A DNA stretch of 64,000 bases from an uncultured Pseudohongiella sp. (GTDB taxonomy: Bacteria > Pseudomonadota > Gammaproteobacteria > Pseudomonadales > Pseudohongiellaceae). Positions 53,433-61,972 of this stretch are shown here, piece by piece (positions within the stretch are counted from its first letter, which is position 1; the number at the start of each line of letters is the position of its first letter). The translations under genes and the position numbers were made by a program. A model generated the notes under the pieces. It did no database searches, had not been told where the DNA came from, and worked only from the letters and a program-made list of their open reading frames with translations. Location of the stretch: assembly GCA_951812715.1 (NCBI GenBank), contig OX638323.1:1840577-1904576 (forward strand). The letters run 5' to 3'.

Positions 53433-54206
53433 ATGAATCTTTACACTCGAATTTTGTTGCTGTCGGCCTTTTGCCTGCTGGCTCCCGGTTCTCTAGCCCA
53501 GGACGAAGAATGGATCAGCCTCTTCAACGGGCGCGACCTCGAAGGCTGGACTCCGAAGTTTGCGGGCTACCCGGTCGGGGTGAACCATCTCGATACCTTC
53601 ATCGTTGAAGACGGGCTGCTGACGATCACTTACGACAACTGGACCGACTTTCAGGGAGAGTTCGGCCATCTGTTCCACGAGCAGTCTTTCTCCCATTACC
53701 TGCTGCGAGTGGAATACCGCTTCGTCGGCGAGCAGGTAATCAACGGGCCGGGCTGGGCCTTTCGCAACAACGGCATGATGTTGCACAGCCAGACCCCCGA
53801 ATCGATGACGCTCGATCAGGAATTTCCCGCTTCGATCGAGGTGCAAATACTCGGCGGCAACGGCAGCGATGAGCGAACGACCGCCAACATCTGCACGCCC
53901 GGCACTCATTTCCGCCTGGATGGCGAGTTGATTACCGAGCATTGCACCAATTCAAGCTCGGCCACTTTCCATGGCGACCAATGGGTATCGCTGGAAGTCG
54001 AAGTGCGCGGCGGCGAATTGATTCGTCACCTAGTGAACGGAGAAGTTGTATTCGAATATTCGGGAACGCGGCTCGATGAAAGCGACCCGGACGCGCGCCG
54101 GCTGCTCGATGCTGGAGCGCCGCTGGCGCTAAGCGAAGGACTCATCGCCATCCAGGCCGAAAGCCACCCGACCCAGTTCCGCCGCATCGATATCTTGCCC
54201 CTGTAG
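53433..54206 (+). CDS. DUF1080 (3-keto-disaccharide hydrolase family) exported protein
   Basis: 257 residues from ATG 53433 with a signal peptide (ILLLSAFCLLAPGSLAQ). The family opening WISLFNGRDLEGWTPKF is clear, and the jelly-roll body continues to PTQFRRIDILPL. Members of PF06439 are concanavalin-like, and some hydrolyse 3-keto-glycosides. The GMC oxidoreductase and isomerases just downstream on the other strand fit 3-keto-sugar metabolism. It starts 19 nt after the lipoprotein stop. Confidence 0.85.
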   Translation: MNLYTRILLLSAFCLLAPGSLAQDEEWISLFNGRDLEGWTPKFAGYPVGVNHLDTFIVEDGLLTITYDNWTDFQGEFGHLFHEQSFSHYLLRVEYRFVGEQVINGPGWAFRNNGMMLHSQTPESMTLDQEFPASIEVQILGGNGSDERTTANICTPGTHFRLDGELITEHCTNSSSATFHGDQWVSLEVEVRGGELIRHLVNGEVVFEYSGTRLDESDPDARRLLDAGAPLALSEGLIAIQAESHPTQFRRIDILPL

Positions 54207-54242
54207 GTCCACCGTATCCGCCGCTCGAACCGAACATGGACG

Positions 54243-54521
54243 TCAAACGATTATCGAAACTAAGCTCGTTGCAGAATCTACGACGAAAATTGCAAATCCA
54301 ATCCAAAAAAAAGCAATACCCGCGTACGCACAGAACTTCTGAAATCTGGGCGAGTGGAGTCGAGTGGACAAGGGGGCGGAAGAATACAGAATTAGTAACA
54401 CTCCAAACATCAGTATTTTAGTACTCAGACCATCTGTCCAGAAAAAAAGAACGGACGCAGAAACCAAGATGATAAGCAGTTTGATCGACTTCAGTTCCTT
54501 CTCAATGGATTCGAGGCTCAT
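54243..54521 (-). CDS. Small membrane protein of unknown function
   Basis: 92 residues with a helical charged start (MSLESIEKELKSIK) and three hydrophobic segments (LLIILVSASVLFFW, ILMFGVLLILYSS, YAGIAFFWIGFAIFVV). The DNA is AT-richer than either neighbour and no strong ribosome site is seen, so it is a probable but not certain gene, maybe acquired. No family recognised. Confidence 0.5.
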   Translation of the reverse strand: MSLESIEKELKSIKLLIILVSASVLFFWTDGLSTKILMFGVLLILYSSAPLSTRLHSPRFQKFCAYAGIAFFWIGFAIFVVDSATSLVSIIV

Positions 54522-54585
54522 TAGCGTAACCTATCTTTTTTGCGAATCATCCGCGGGCGACGCATGCCTCGCCCGCACGTAATTT

Positions 54586-56295
54586 TCAGAGCGTTCCCTC
54601 CGCCAGCAAGTCCGCGGCGTAGTGCGCGGCGCGGGCGCTGAAGGCCATGTAGGTGAGGGAGGGATTCTGGCAGGCCGACGATACCATGAAGGCGCCGTCG
54701 GTGATGAACAGGTTGGGCACGTCGTGGGCCTGACACCAGCCGTTGAGCACCGAGTCCGCGGGGTCGCGGCCCATGCGCGCGCTGCCCATCTCGTGGATGC
54801 GGTTGCCGGGCTTGGTCAGGTTTACCGGGCCTGATGAGATCTGTTCGCAGCCCGCGGCTTCGAGCATGGCGATGGCGTCCTTGCGCGCCTCTTCGAGCAT
54901 GATTTCCTCATTGCGGCTGTAACGCACTTCGAATAGCGCGAGCGGATTGCCCCAGCGATCCCGCCTGGTGGGATGCAAGGTCACCCGGTTATCGGGATTC
55001 GGCAATTGCTCGCCGAAAGCGCCGATGGAAACGCGCCATGGTCCGGGGCGGCGATGGGATTCCTTGAACTCGCGGCCGATGCCCGGAATTTGGCCGTTGG
55101 CGTGTCCGACAGGGCGGGCGCCGCCCTGGTAGCCGAAGCCGCGGGTGAAGGGTTTGTCGTTTTCGGTGATGTTGGCATAGCGCGGAATATAGATACCGCC
55201 GCTTGGCCGGCGGCCGAAAACCTTGCGGTCGTCAAAACCGCGCATGATGCCGGCAGCGCCCGCTCCGCTAACATGATCCATGAGATTGCGACCGACCTGG
55301 TCGGAACCGTTTGCCAGTCCGTTGGGAAAGCGCTCCGATGCCGATTGCAACAGAATCATCGCCGAGGCGATGGCGGAGGCGTTCAGGAATACGATCTTGC
55401 TGGTGTAAGTCCGGGCCTCATTGGTTTCGGCATCAATCACGCGCACTCCGGTGACGCGATTGGTTTCGGGTTCGTATTCCAGCGACTGCACGATGGCGTT
55501 ATGCACCATGGTCAAATTGCCGGTACGTTCGGCCGCCGGCAGAGTCGCATTCAGCGAGGAGAAATAGGCCCGGAATGCACAGCCATGATGGCAGCGATTG
55601 CGCGCCTGGCAATTCGATCGGCCCAGCGATCGCTGCTCCTCGGTGGCGTCGGTGAGATGCGCGATGCGCGCATTGATCACATTGCGGCTGGGGAAGGCGT
55701 TTTCGACCCGTTGCTTGAACGCCTTCTCGGCCCCGGTCAATTCGAACGCCGGCTGGAACACGCTGTCCGGCAACTGGCTCAGGCCTTCTTCGCTACCGGC
55801 CACGCCGACAAATGTTTCCACTTTCTCATACCAGGGCGCGATGTCCTGGTAGCGCACCGGCCAGTCGATGGCTACGCCTTCGCGCAGATTTTCTTCGAAA
55901 TCCAGCGGCCCCAGCCGATAGGTCTGGCGGCTCCACATGATCGAACGACCGGCGGTATGATAGCCGCGCAGCCAGTCGTAACTGGTGCCCTCGACTTCTT
56001 CATAGGGATGCTCGTCGTCCTTGACCCAGAAATGCTTGTTTGACTCCTTGACGGCATAGGAGACGCCGGGATATTGCCGGAAATAGTGTTGTTCGATCTC
56101 TTGCTGGGAAACATTGTCGAAATTCCTGCTTTCCCAGGGCGCCAACTGGTCGGAGTAATCGCGCTCGGGGACGATTTCCGGGCCGCGTTCGAGCACCGCC
56201 ACCTTCAAACCCCGCTCGCACAACTCCTTGGCGGACATGCCGCCGCTCATTCCCGAACCAACTACGATCGCATCGAATTCAATGGCTTCAGCCAT
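54586..56295 (-). CDS. GMC family FAD oxidoreductase
   Basis: 569 residues. The N-terminal dinucleotide-binding VVGSGMSGGMSAKELCERG (about residues 11-29) and the following acidic position fit FAD binding. The GMC region around HTAGRSIMWSRQTYRLGP and NRCHHGCAFRAYFSS follows. The C-terminal active-site segment has HEMGSARMG and, after the usual gap, NPSLTYMAFSARAA with the second base region. It pairs with the gluconate-2-dehydrogenase-subunit-3-like gene 2 nt upstream. Sugar C3 oxidation is plausible from the neighbours. Confidence 0.88.
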   Translation of the reverse strand: MAEAIEFDAIVVGSGMSGGMSAKELCERGLKVAVLERGPEIVPERDYSDQLAPWESRNFDNVSQQEIEQHYFRQYPGVSYAVKESNKHFWVKDDEHPYEEVEGTSYDWLRGYHTAGRSIMWSRQTYRLGPLDFEENLREGVAIDWPVRYQDIAPWYEKVETFVGVAGSEEGLSQLPDSVFQPAFELTGAEKAFKQRVENAFPSRNVINARIAHLTDATEEQRSLGRSNCQARNRCHHGCAFRAYFSSLNATLPAAERTGNLTMVHNAIVQSLEYEPETNRVTGVRVIDAETNEARTYTSKIVFLNASAIASAMILLQSASERFPNGLANGSDQVGRNLMDHVSGAGAAGIMRGFDDRKVFGRRPSGGIYIPRYANITENDKPFTRGFGYQGGARPVGHANGQIPGIGREFKESHRRPGPWRVSIGAFGEQLPNPDNRVTLHPTRRDRWGNPLALFEVRYSRNEEIMLEEARKDAIAMLEAAGCEQISSGPVNLTKPGNRIHEMGSARMGRDPADSVLNGWCQAHDVPNLFITDGAFMVSSACQNPSLTYMAFSARAAHYAADLLAEGTL

Positions 56296-56297
56296 GA

Positions 56298-56843
56298 TCA
56301 GGCTCCCTGTCGGTCAGTAACGAGTACGTCCGGATCCCAGCGGCCGGGAACCGCCACCCATTGCAATTCTTCCCGCGCCCCGCCTTCGGTGGCGAAATAA
56401 GCCCGGGTGACATAGCTCTTGAAGCTGCGATAGCCGCCTAGTTCGGCGGCTTGTTCGCCGAAGGCGGCGCTGTCCAGCGCGGTCAGCGCGCGCACGGCTT
56501 CGACATCATCTAGCTCCAGGAAGTCACCGCGCGCCGACAGACGTCGTTCGATCTCCCGCAGCGCCTGCCGGTGCGCATTACCGGTTTCTTCGCTGGCCCA
56601 ATCAGTCATCAGGCCGTCCATATAGCCCGGCACGTTTACGTCAAGCGCGCCGGGAGTTTCCGTGCGCGGGATGATCAGATCCGACAGGCGGGAGACGAGT
56701 TCCATTTCGCCGGACGAATAGAAGCGGCCCGGTCCGCCGCCCGCGGTGGCGACCAGCACCGGCGCATCGCCGCAGGCGGTGAGGGCAGTCAGGCCGCCGA
56801 CCGAGACGATCAGATCGCGCAATAGCTCGCGCCGGGTTTTCAT
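56298..56843 (-). CDS. Gluconate 2-dehydrogenase subunit 3-like protein
   Basis: 181 residues from ATG 56843, with a twin-arginine leader and lipobox-like end (RRELLRDLIVSVGGLTALTAC, Cys24). The body (GEMELVSRLSDLIIPRTETPGALDVNVPGYMDGLMTDWA) is the signature of the small subunit that escorts GMC dehydrogenases to the periplasm. It is followed immediately by the GMC gene. Confidence 0.85.
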   Translation of the reverse strand: MKTRRELLRDLIVSVGGLTALTACGDAPVLVATAGGGPGRFYSSGEMELVSRLSDLIIPRTETPGALDVNVPGYMDGLMTDWASEETGNAHRQALREIERRLSARGDFLELDDVEAVRALTALDSAAFGEQAAELGGYRSFKSYVTRAYFATEGGAREELQWVAVPGRWDPDVLVTDRQGA

Positions 56844-56859
56844 CGCGACCTCTCCCAAT

Positions 56860-57705
56860 TCAGAATACCAACTCGCGCACGGCGCGATAGCTGTTGGCCA
56901 CGGAGGTGAATCCGTCGCCGGGGTTGTCGTGCTCAACGAAGTAGTGCCGAATGCCCGCGATTTCGGCTTGCGAGAAAATGCGGGCAAAATCAATCGTGCC
57001 GCTGCCGACATCGACCATCGCGCCGGCAGCGTCGCGATCCTTTAGATGCAACATGCTGAAACGGCCAGGATGGGCGGAGAAATACGTCAGCGCGTCAATT
57101 CCGGAATCGGCGATCCAATACAGATCGAGTTCCATGGCAACCAGATCGGGATCTGTTTCCTCAAGCAGGATGTCGTAGGGAACCCGGCCTTCGGCAATCT
57201 CGAATTCGAAACTGTGGTTATGGTAGCCCATCTTCAGGCCGGCGCGGCGGCATTCTTCACCGGCGCTGTTCAAGGTTTCGGCATGGCGGTGGTAGTCGTC
57301 GAGGCTGCGCTCGTTTTCGGGAAGACTCGGAACCACGAGATATTGCTGTCCCACCGCCACGGCGAACTCGATTTCCGCTTCCAGGTTTTCGCGAATGGCA
57401 TTCAACTGGACATGGGCGGCGGGCGAAACGAGCCCGCTGTTATTTAGCGACTCGCGCACTTCGTGCGCGCCGCGGCCGAAATATCCGGCGAACTCCATTT
57501 CCCGATATCCCATTTCCGCGACCTTGGCCAAGGTGCCAGCAAAATCCTCCGCCATTTCGTTGCGCAAGGTGAAGAGTTGCAGACCAACGCTTTCTACCCG
57601 GCGGCCCTGGGCGAAAGCACGGGAGCCGCCAAGCGCCGATGCCGCGAAAGCCGCGCCTAGCGCGTGGAATACCTGTCTGCGTCGCATATTGGTTCGATTC
57701 CTCAT
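56860..57705 (-). CDS. Tat-exported sugar phosphate isomerase/epimerase-like TIM barrel
   Basis: 281 residues; ATG 57705 has GGGAG upstream. A Tat signal (MRRRQVFHALGAAFAASALGGSRAFAQ) precedes a xylose-isomerase-like barrel. Likely metal ligands include Glu in MGYREMEFAG, YHNHSFEF, AMELDLYWI and SMLHLKDRD, with a final YFVEHDNPG. Isomerases of this secreted type are found next to 3-keto-sugar enzymes. It leads the subunit-3/GMC pair (17-nt gap). Confidence 0.8.
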   Translation of the reverse strand: MRNRTNMRRRQVFHALGAAFAASALGGSRAFAQGRRVESVGLQLFTLRNEMAEDFAGTLAKVAEMGYREMEFAGYFGRGAHEVRESLNNSGLVSPAAHVQLNAIRENLEAEIEFAVAVGQQYLVVPSLPENERSLDDYHRHAETLNSAGEECRRAGLKMGYHNHSFEFEIAEGRVPYDILLEETDPDLVAMELDLYWIADSGIDALTYFSAHPGRFSMLHLKDRDAAGAMVDVGSGTIDFARIFSQAEIAGIRHYFVEHDNPGDGFTSVANSYRAVRELVF

Positions 57706-57794
57706 CTTGCTCCCATCGGGCAGGCTAGCCTAAACCGAATTTCCCGCCCGTGCAAAAACAAACCCGCCGGCCCGCGGCGTCGTGATTGGAATTG

Positions 57795-58913
57795 CTACAA
57801 CTCACGCCATTGTCCGCCGGCGGCCGAGGACGCGACCGCCGTTTCGACGAAACGCACGCCGCGCGCGCCTTCGGCGACCGTGGGCAGCAAGCCATAGTCA
57901 TCGCTGTCGCCGCGTAGCAGGGCGGCGTAATCGCGGTACAAGTTGGCGAAGGCTTCGAGGAAGCCTTCTGGGTGACCGCCCGGAAGGCGAATATCGCGCT
58001 CGGCGCCACCCGCCGCGGCCCGGCTCAGAATTTGCGGCGCCTCGCCGAGCCTCGCGAAACGCAATTGCTCGGGCTGTTCCTGAAACCATTCGAGTCCGGC
58101 CCTGTCGCCATATACGCGCAGCCGCAGGCCGTTGGCGTGTCCGGTCGCGATCTGGCTCGCCCACAGTTGCCCGCGCACGCCGTTGCCGTAACGCAATAAA
58201 ACGTGGGCGTTATCGTCGAGCTGGCGATCCGCGACGAAACTGTCGAGGTCGGCGAGCAGGCTTTCGACCCGGCAGCCGCTGACCCATTCGGCGAGATGAA
58301 AGGCGTGGGTGCCGATATCGCCAAGGCTGCCGCCGGCCCCGGCCTGGGCCGGGTCCGTGCGCCAGGACGCCTGCTTGTGTCCGCTTGCTTCAAGATCTGT
58401 CGCCAGCCAGTCCTGGGGGTATTCCACTTGCACTACGCGAATATTGCCCAAGGCGCCATCCGCCGCGAGTTCGCGCGCATGGCGGGCCATCGGATAGCCG
58501 CTGTAGTTGTAAGTCACCATGAAGCGCTTGCCGCTGGCGGCTACCGCTTGCTCAAGGTCTTCCGCCTGGGCCAGTGTCGCGGTCAGCGGCTTGTCGCAGA
58601 TGACATGGATGCCGGCGTCGAGAAACGCGCGGGCTATCGGATGATGCAAATGGTTGGGCGTAACGATGGCAACGGCCTCGATACCATCGTTCCATGCGGC
58701 TTCCTCCTGCGCCATTCGCGCGAAATCGTCATAACTTCGGGGAATGCCGAGTTCCCGCGCCGATGCGTGGGCCTTTTCCGGCGTCGCCGACAGGCAGCCG
58801 GCGGCCAGCTCGTAGCAATCATCCATGCGCGCGGCGATTCGATGCACTTCGCCGATGAAAGAGTTCTGCCCGCCGCCTACCATGCCGAGGCGGATCCTGC
58901 GCGGCTCAATCAT
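57795..58913 (-). CDS. Gfo/Idh/MocA family oxidoreductase
   Basis: 372 residues. The N-terminal Rossmann motif is MVGGGQNSFIGEVHRIAA, the signature IVTPNHLHHPIARAFLDAGIHVICDKPLT includes the catalytic-adjacent Lys, and the C-terminal half has GGSLGDIGTHAFHLAEWVSG with the conserved Asp/His. Likely an NAD-dependent dehydrogenase on a sugar or its keto derivative. It overlaps the isomerase gene by 8 nt. Confidence 0.9.
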   Translation of the reverse strand: MIEPRRIRLGMVGGGQNSFIGEVHRIAARMDDCYELAAGCLSATPEKAHASARELGIPRSYDDFARMAQEEAAWNDGIEAVAIVTPNHLHHPIARAFLDAGIHVICDKPLTATLAQAEDLEQAVAASGKRFMVTYNYSGYPMARHARELAADGALGNIRVVQVEYPQDWLATDLEASGHKQASWRTDPAQAGAGGSLGDIGTHAFHLAEWVSGCRVESLLADLDSFVADRQLDDNAHVLLRYGNGVRGQLWASQIATGHANGLRLRVYGDRAGLEWFQEQPEQLRFARLGEAPQILSRAAAGGAERDIRLPGGHPEGFLEAFANLYRDYAALLRGDSDDYGLLPTVAEGARGVRFVETAVASSAAGGQWREL

Positions 58914-59967
58914 GTTCGATTCCCATCATCCGGCGATTGGCGGCTTCATCGGCGCCGGCGGCGGCGAAATCGTCAAAGGCGTGCTCGGTGACGCGGATGA
59001 TATGGCGGCGGATAAATTCCGCGCCTTCCCGGGCGCCGTCTTCGGGATGCTTGAGGCAGCATTCCCATTCGAGTACCGCCCAGCCGGGAAAATCGTTGGC
59101 CGCGAGCCGGGAGAATATGCCGCTGAAATCGACCTGACCGTCGCCTAGCGAGCGGAAGCGGCCGGCGCGTTCGATCCAGGATTGATAGCCGCCATAGACG
59201 CCCTGTTTGGCGGTGGGATTGAATTCGGCGTCTTTGATGTGCACGAGCTTGATGCGCTCGCGATAGCAATCGAGAAAGCCGAGATAGTCGAGTTGCTGCA
59301 GAATCAGATGGCTGGGATCGTAAAGAATGTTGCAGCGCGGATGCTCGTTGACCCGCTCCAGAAACATTTCAAAGGTGACGCCGTCGTGCAGGTCTTCGCC
59401 GGGGTGGATTTCGAAGCCGATATCGACGCCGGCCTCGTCAAAGGCATTGAGGATCGGCAACCAGCGCCGCGCAAGCTCATCGAAGGCCGTTTCCACCAGG
59501 CCCGCCGGACGCTGCGGCCAGGGATAGAAATACGGCCAGGCCAGGGCGCCCGGGAAGCTGGCATGACCGCTCAGGCCGAGCCGGCTCGAGGCCTGAGCCG
59601 CCAGTTGCATCTGTTCCACGGCCCAGCGTTGCCGCTTGACCGGATCGCCCTGGACTTCCGGCGCCGCGAAAGCATCGAACATTTCGTCATAGGCCGGATG
59701 CACGGCGACCAGTTGGCCTTGCAGATGGGTGGAAAGTTCGGTGATCTCTAGATCGCGCTCCGCCAGCATTCCGCGCAGTTCATCGCAATAGTCCTGGCTT
59801 TCGGCCGCGAGTTCGAGGTCGATCAGGCGACTGTCCCAACTAGGAATCTGGATGCCCTGGTAGCCGAGTTCGGCAGACCAGTCGGCGATGGCTTCCAGTG
59901 AATTGAAGGGCGCTTCGTCCCCGGCGAACTGGGCCAGGAAGATGGCCGGTCCCTTGATTGTCCTCAT
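58906..59967 (-). CDS. Sugar phosphate isomerase/epimerase (TIM barrel)
   Basis: 353 residues, cytosolic. Xylose-isomerase-like: IADWSAELGYQGIQIPSWD near the start, DIGFEIHPGEDLHDGVTF with metal-binding Glu and His, NILYDPSHLILQQLDYLGFL, KLVHIKDAEF and the late WAVLEWECCLK. Typical of inositol or keto-sugar isomerases paired with Gfo/Idh enzymes. Followed by the overlapping Gfo/Idh gene, so the two are coupled. Confidence 0.88.
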   Translation of the reverse strand: MRTIKGPAIFLAQFAGDEAPFNSLEAIADWSAELGYQGIQIPSWDSRLIDLELAAESQDYCDELRGMLAERDLEITELSTHLQGQLVAVHPAYDEMFDAFAAPEVQGDPVKRQRWAVEQMQLAAQASSRLGLSGHASFPGALAWPYFYPWPQRPAGLVETAFDELARRWLPILNAFDEAGVDIGFEIHPGEDLHDGVTFEMFLERVNEHPRCNILYDPSHLILQQLDYLGFLDCYRERIKLVHIKDAEFNPTAKQGVYGGYQSWIERAGRFRSLGDGQVDFSGIFSRLAANDFPGWAVLEWECCLKHPEDGAREGAEFIRRHIIRVTEHAFDDFAAAGADEAANRRMMGIEHD

Positions 59968-60016
59968 CGTTTTCCTCGTGATTGCTGGACAGCGCCAATC
60001 CCGGTTCAGCAGAATG

Positions 60017-60964
60017 CTAGAACGGCGAATCTGGAAAATAGTATTGCTCCGCGTTTTCTTCAGTGATTAGCGGTGACTCAAGCAGAAATTCACCTTGTAT
60101 CGGAATGCCCGCGGTGAACCGCAGGGCGGTCAACTCCATGGCGGTTGAAATCATGGCCGGCGGATACAGCACGTCAACCGGCGTCAGCGAATCGCCATCC
60201 ATTACCCGGCGAACGATATCTTTCATTCCACCGCCGCCGACAATGAACATCTCGTCTTCCCGGCGCGCTTGCCGCACGGCCTGGATAACGCCGATGGCTA
60301 TGTCATCGTCCTGGGCCCAAACTCCATCTATGGAAGAAAAGCGGGACAGAAAATCCTGCATGACGGTAAAGCCATCGTCCCGATTCCAGTTCGCGTACTG
60401 GTGATCTAGCACATTGATTCCGCTGCCGTCGATGGCTTCCATGAAACCGTTGAAGCGCTGTTCATCGATGACCGTGGGGATGCCGCGCAATACCACGATG
60501 TCGCCGCCCCCGGGCAAGCGCTGCCTGAAATATTCTCCGGAAACCCGACCCATGCCGCGGTTGTCACCGGCGACATAGACATCATCGATACCGGGCTCGG
60601 CCAGGCCCCGATCTACCACCGTGACGAATACGCCCTGGCGTTTGACATTGCGTACCGGTCCGGTCAGGGCTGTGGACTCGAACGGAAGAATGACCAGCGC
60701 GTCGATACCGCGCACAGCCACCAGATCTTCCAGATCGTTAGCCTGTTCGGTCGCATCTTCGGCGGTCACGATAATTATGCTCAGGCCCGGATACTGCTCT
60801 TCCAGCCGCTGCCGGGTCTCGTCAGCGTGATAATTGAGACCACCTGCCCAGCCGTGGGTGGCCGCGGGAATCGATACGCCGATGGTCTGCGCCCAAAGCG
60901 GCGAACAAGCCCACAGCAATAAGCTCGCGAGGGCGAGCCGCATGTCAAATCCCCGTTTGCTCAT
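60017..60964 (-). CDS. Sugar ABC transporter substrate-binding protein (RbsB-like)
   Basis: 315 residues from ATG 60964, with GGAGG 5 nt upstream; the longer frame starts inside the spacer. A signal peptide (MRLALASLLLWACSPLWAQ) is followed by a periplasmic type I fold: IGVSIPAATHGWAGGLNYHADE, VRGIDALVILPFES, VVDRGLAEPGIDDVYVAGDN, VWAQDDDIAIGVIQAVRQ. This fits the ribose/inositol-like family. It is the last gene of a three-gene importer transcribed ATPase-permease-binding protein. Confidence 0.9.
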   Translation of the reverse strand: MSKRGFDMRLALASLLLWACSPLWAQTIGVSIPAATHGWAGGLNYHADETRQRLEEQYPGLSIIIVTAEDATEQANDLEDLVAVRGIDALVILPFESTALTGPVRNVKRQGVFVTVVDRGLAEPGIDDVYVAGDNRGMGRVSGEYFRQRLPGGGDIVVLRGIPTVIDEQRFNGFMEAIDGSGINVLDHQYANWNRDDGFTVMQDFLSRFSSIDGVWAQDDDIAIGVIQAVRQARREDEMFIVGGGGMKDIVRRVMDGDSLTPVDVLYPPAMISTAMELTALRFTAGIPIQGEFLLESPLITEENAEQYYFPDSPF

Positions 60965-60998
60965 CAGGACCTCCGATTGCAATTCCATTCTGCCGCCG

Positions 60999-61964
60999 TC
61001 AAGGGCGGCTGGACCAGACGCCACGTTGCAGCAGCACCGCGACGATCACGATTATGCCCTGAACCGCACCGTTGAGATAGTTGCTGACGGCATCGGTCAA
61101 ATTGAGAATATTGCCGATCAGCGTCAGTATCAGCGCTCCGGCCACGGTGCCCCAGATCCTGCCATGACCCCCGCGCAGCATCGTTCCGCCGATGATAACC
61201 GCGGCGATGGCTTCCAACTCCCACAGGATTCCGGTCTGTCCCGAAGCCGAGCCCAGCCGCGGCACATAAATGATGGTCGCGATCGACACGCAGATTCCCT
61301 GCAGCACAAAGGTAGTGGTTCGGACGCGGTCGACATTGATAGCCGAATAGCGAGCCACCTTGTCGTTCGAACCTACCGCCAGGCAATGCCGGCCAAACAC
61401 CGTATGATTCAGCAGCACATAGCCGCTCGTCGCCGTGGCAAGGAAGATCCACACCGGATACGGCAAGCCCAGCAATCTTCCGTAATACACTTCGCTGTAC
61501 AAGTCACCGACGGTAAAGTTCAGCGTCAGGGCGCCGCCATCCGCGAGCCAGGTTACCAGGCTGCGATAAATGCCCATGGTTCCCAGGGTAACGATAAATG
61601 CCTCGATTCGGGCCTTGGTGGTAAGCAGGCCATTGATCAGGCCGGCAGCGGCGCCTATGCCAAGGGAAGCCAGCAGCGCCCCCGTGATGATGAGTGGAAC
61701 GGAATCGGTAAAGCCAAGCAGGAAGTTCATCAGCAGGATCATGCAGCCGGAAATGAAAGCCGCCATGGCGCCGACTGACAAGTCTATGCCGCCGCCGCTG
61801 ATGACGAAGGTCGCGCCAATGGCGATGATGCCGATGAAGGAACTGCGAGCGAGTATGTTGACCAGATTACCGGCAGACAGAAATGCGTCGTTGATCAATG
61901 CGCCCGCCAATACCAGTGCCAATAGTGCTATGAAAGGTCCGGCGCTTTTCAGATGGCGTTCCAT
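60999..61964 (-). CDS. Sugar ABC transporter permease (RbsC-like)
   Basis: 321 residues with about ten hydrophobic helices. Conserved blocks are FVISGGGIDLSVGAMAAF near residue 60, GLINGLLTTKARIEAFIVTLGTMGIYRSLVTWLADG in the middle, and GGTMLRGGHGRIWGTVAGALIL toward the end, the EAA-like loop of ribose-type permeases. It starts 8 nt after the ATPase stop. Confidence 0.92.
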   Translation of the reverse strand: MERHLKSAGPFIALLALVLAGALINDAFLSAGNLVNILARSSFIGIIAIGATFVISGGGIDLSVGAMAAFISGCMILLMNFLLGFTDSVPLIITGALLASLGIGAAAGLINGLLTTKARIEAFIVTLGTMGIYRSLVTWLADGGALTLNFTVGDLYSEVYYGRLLGLPYPVWIFLATATSGYVLLNHTVFGRHCLAVGSNDKVARYSAINVDRVRTTTFVLQGICVSIATIIYVPRLGSASGQTGILWELEAIAAVIIGGTMLRGGHGRIWGTVAGALILTLIGNILNLTDAVSNYLNGAVQGIIVIVAVLLQRGVWSSRP

Positions 61965-61972
61965 ATTTCTCC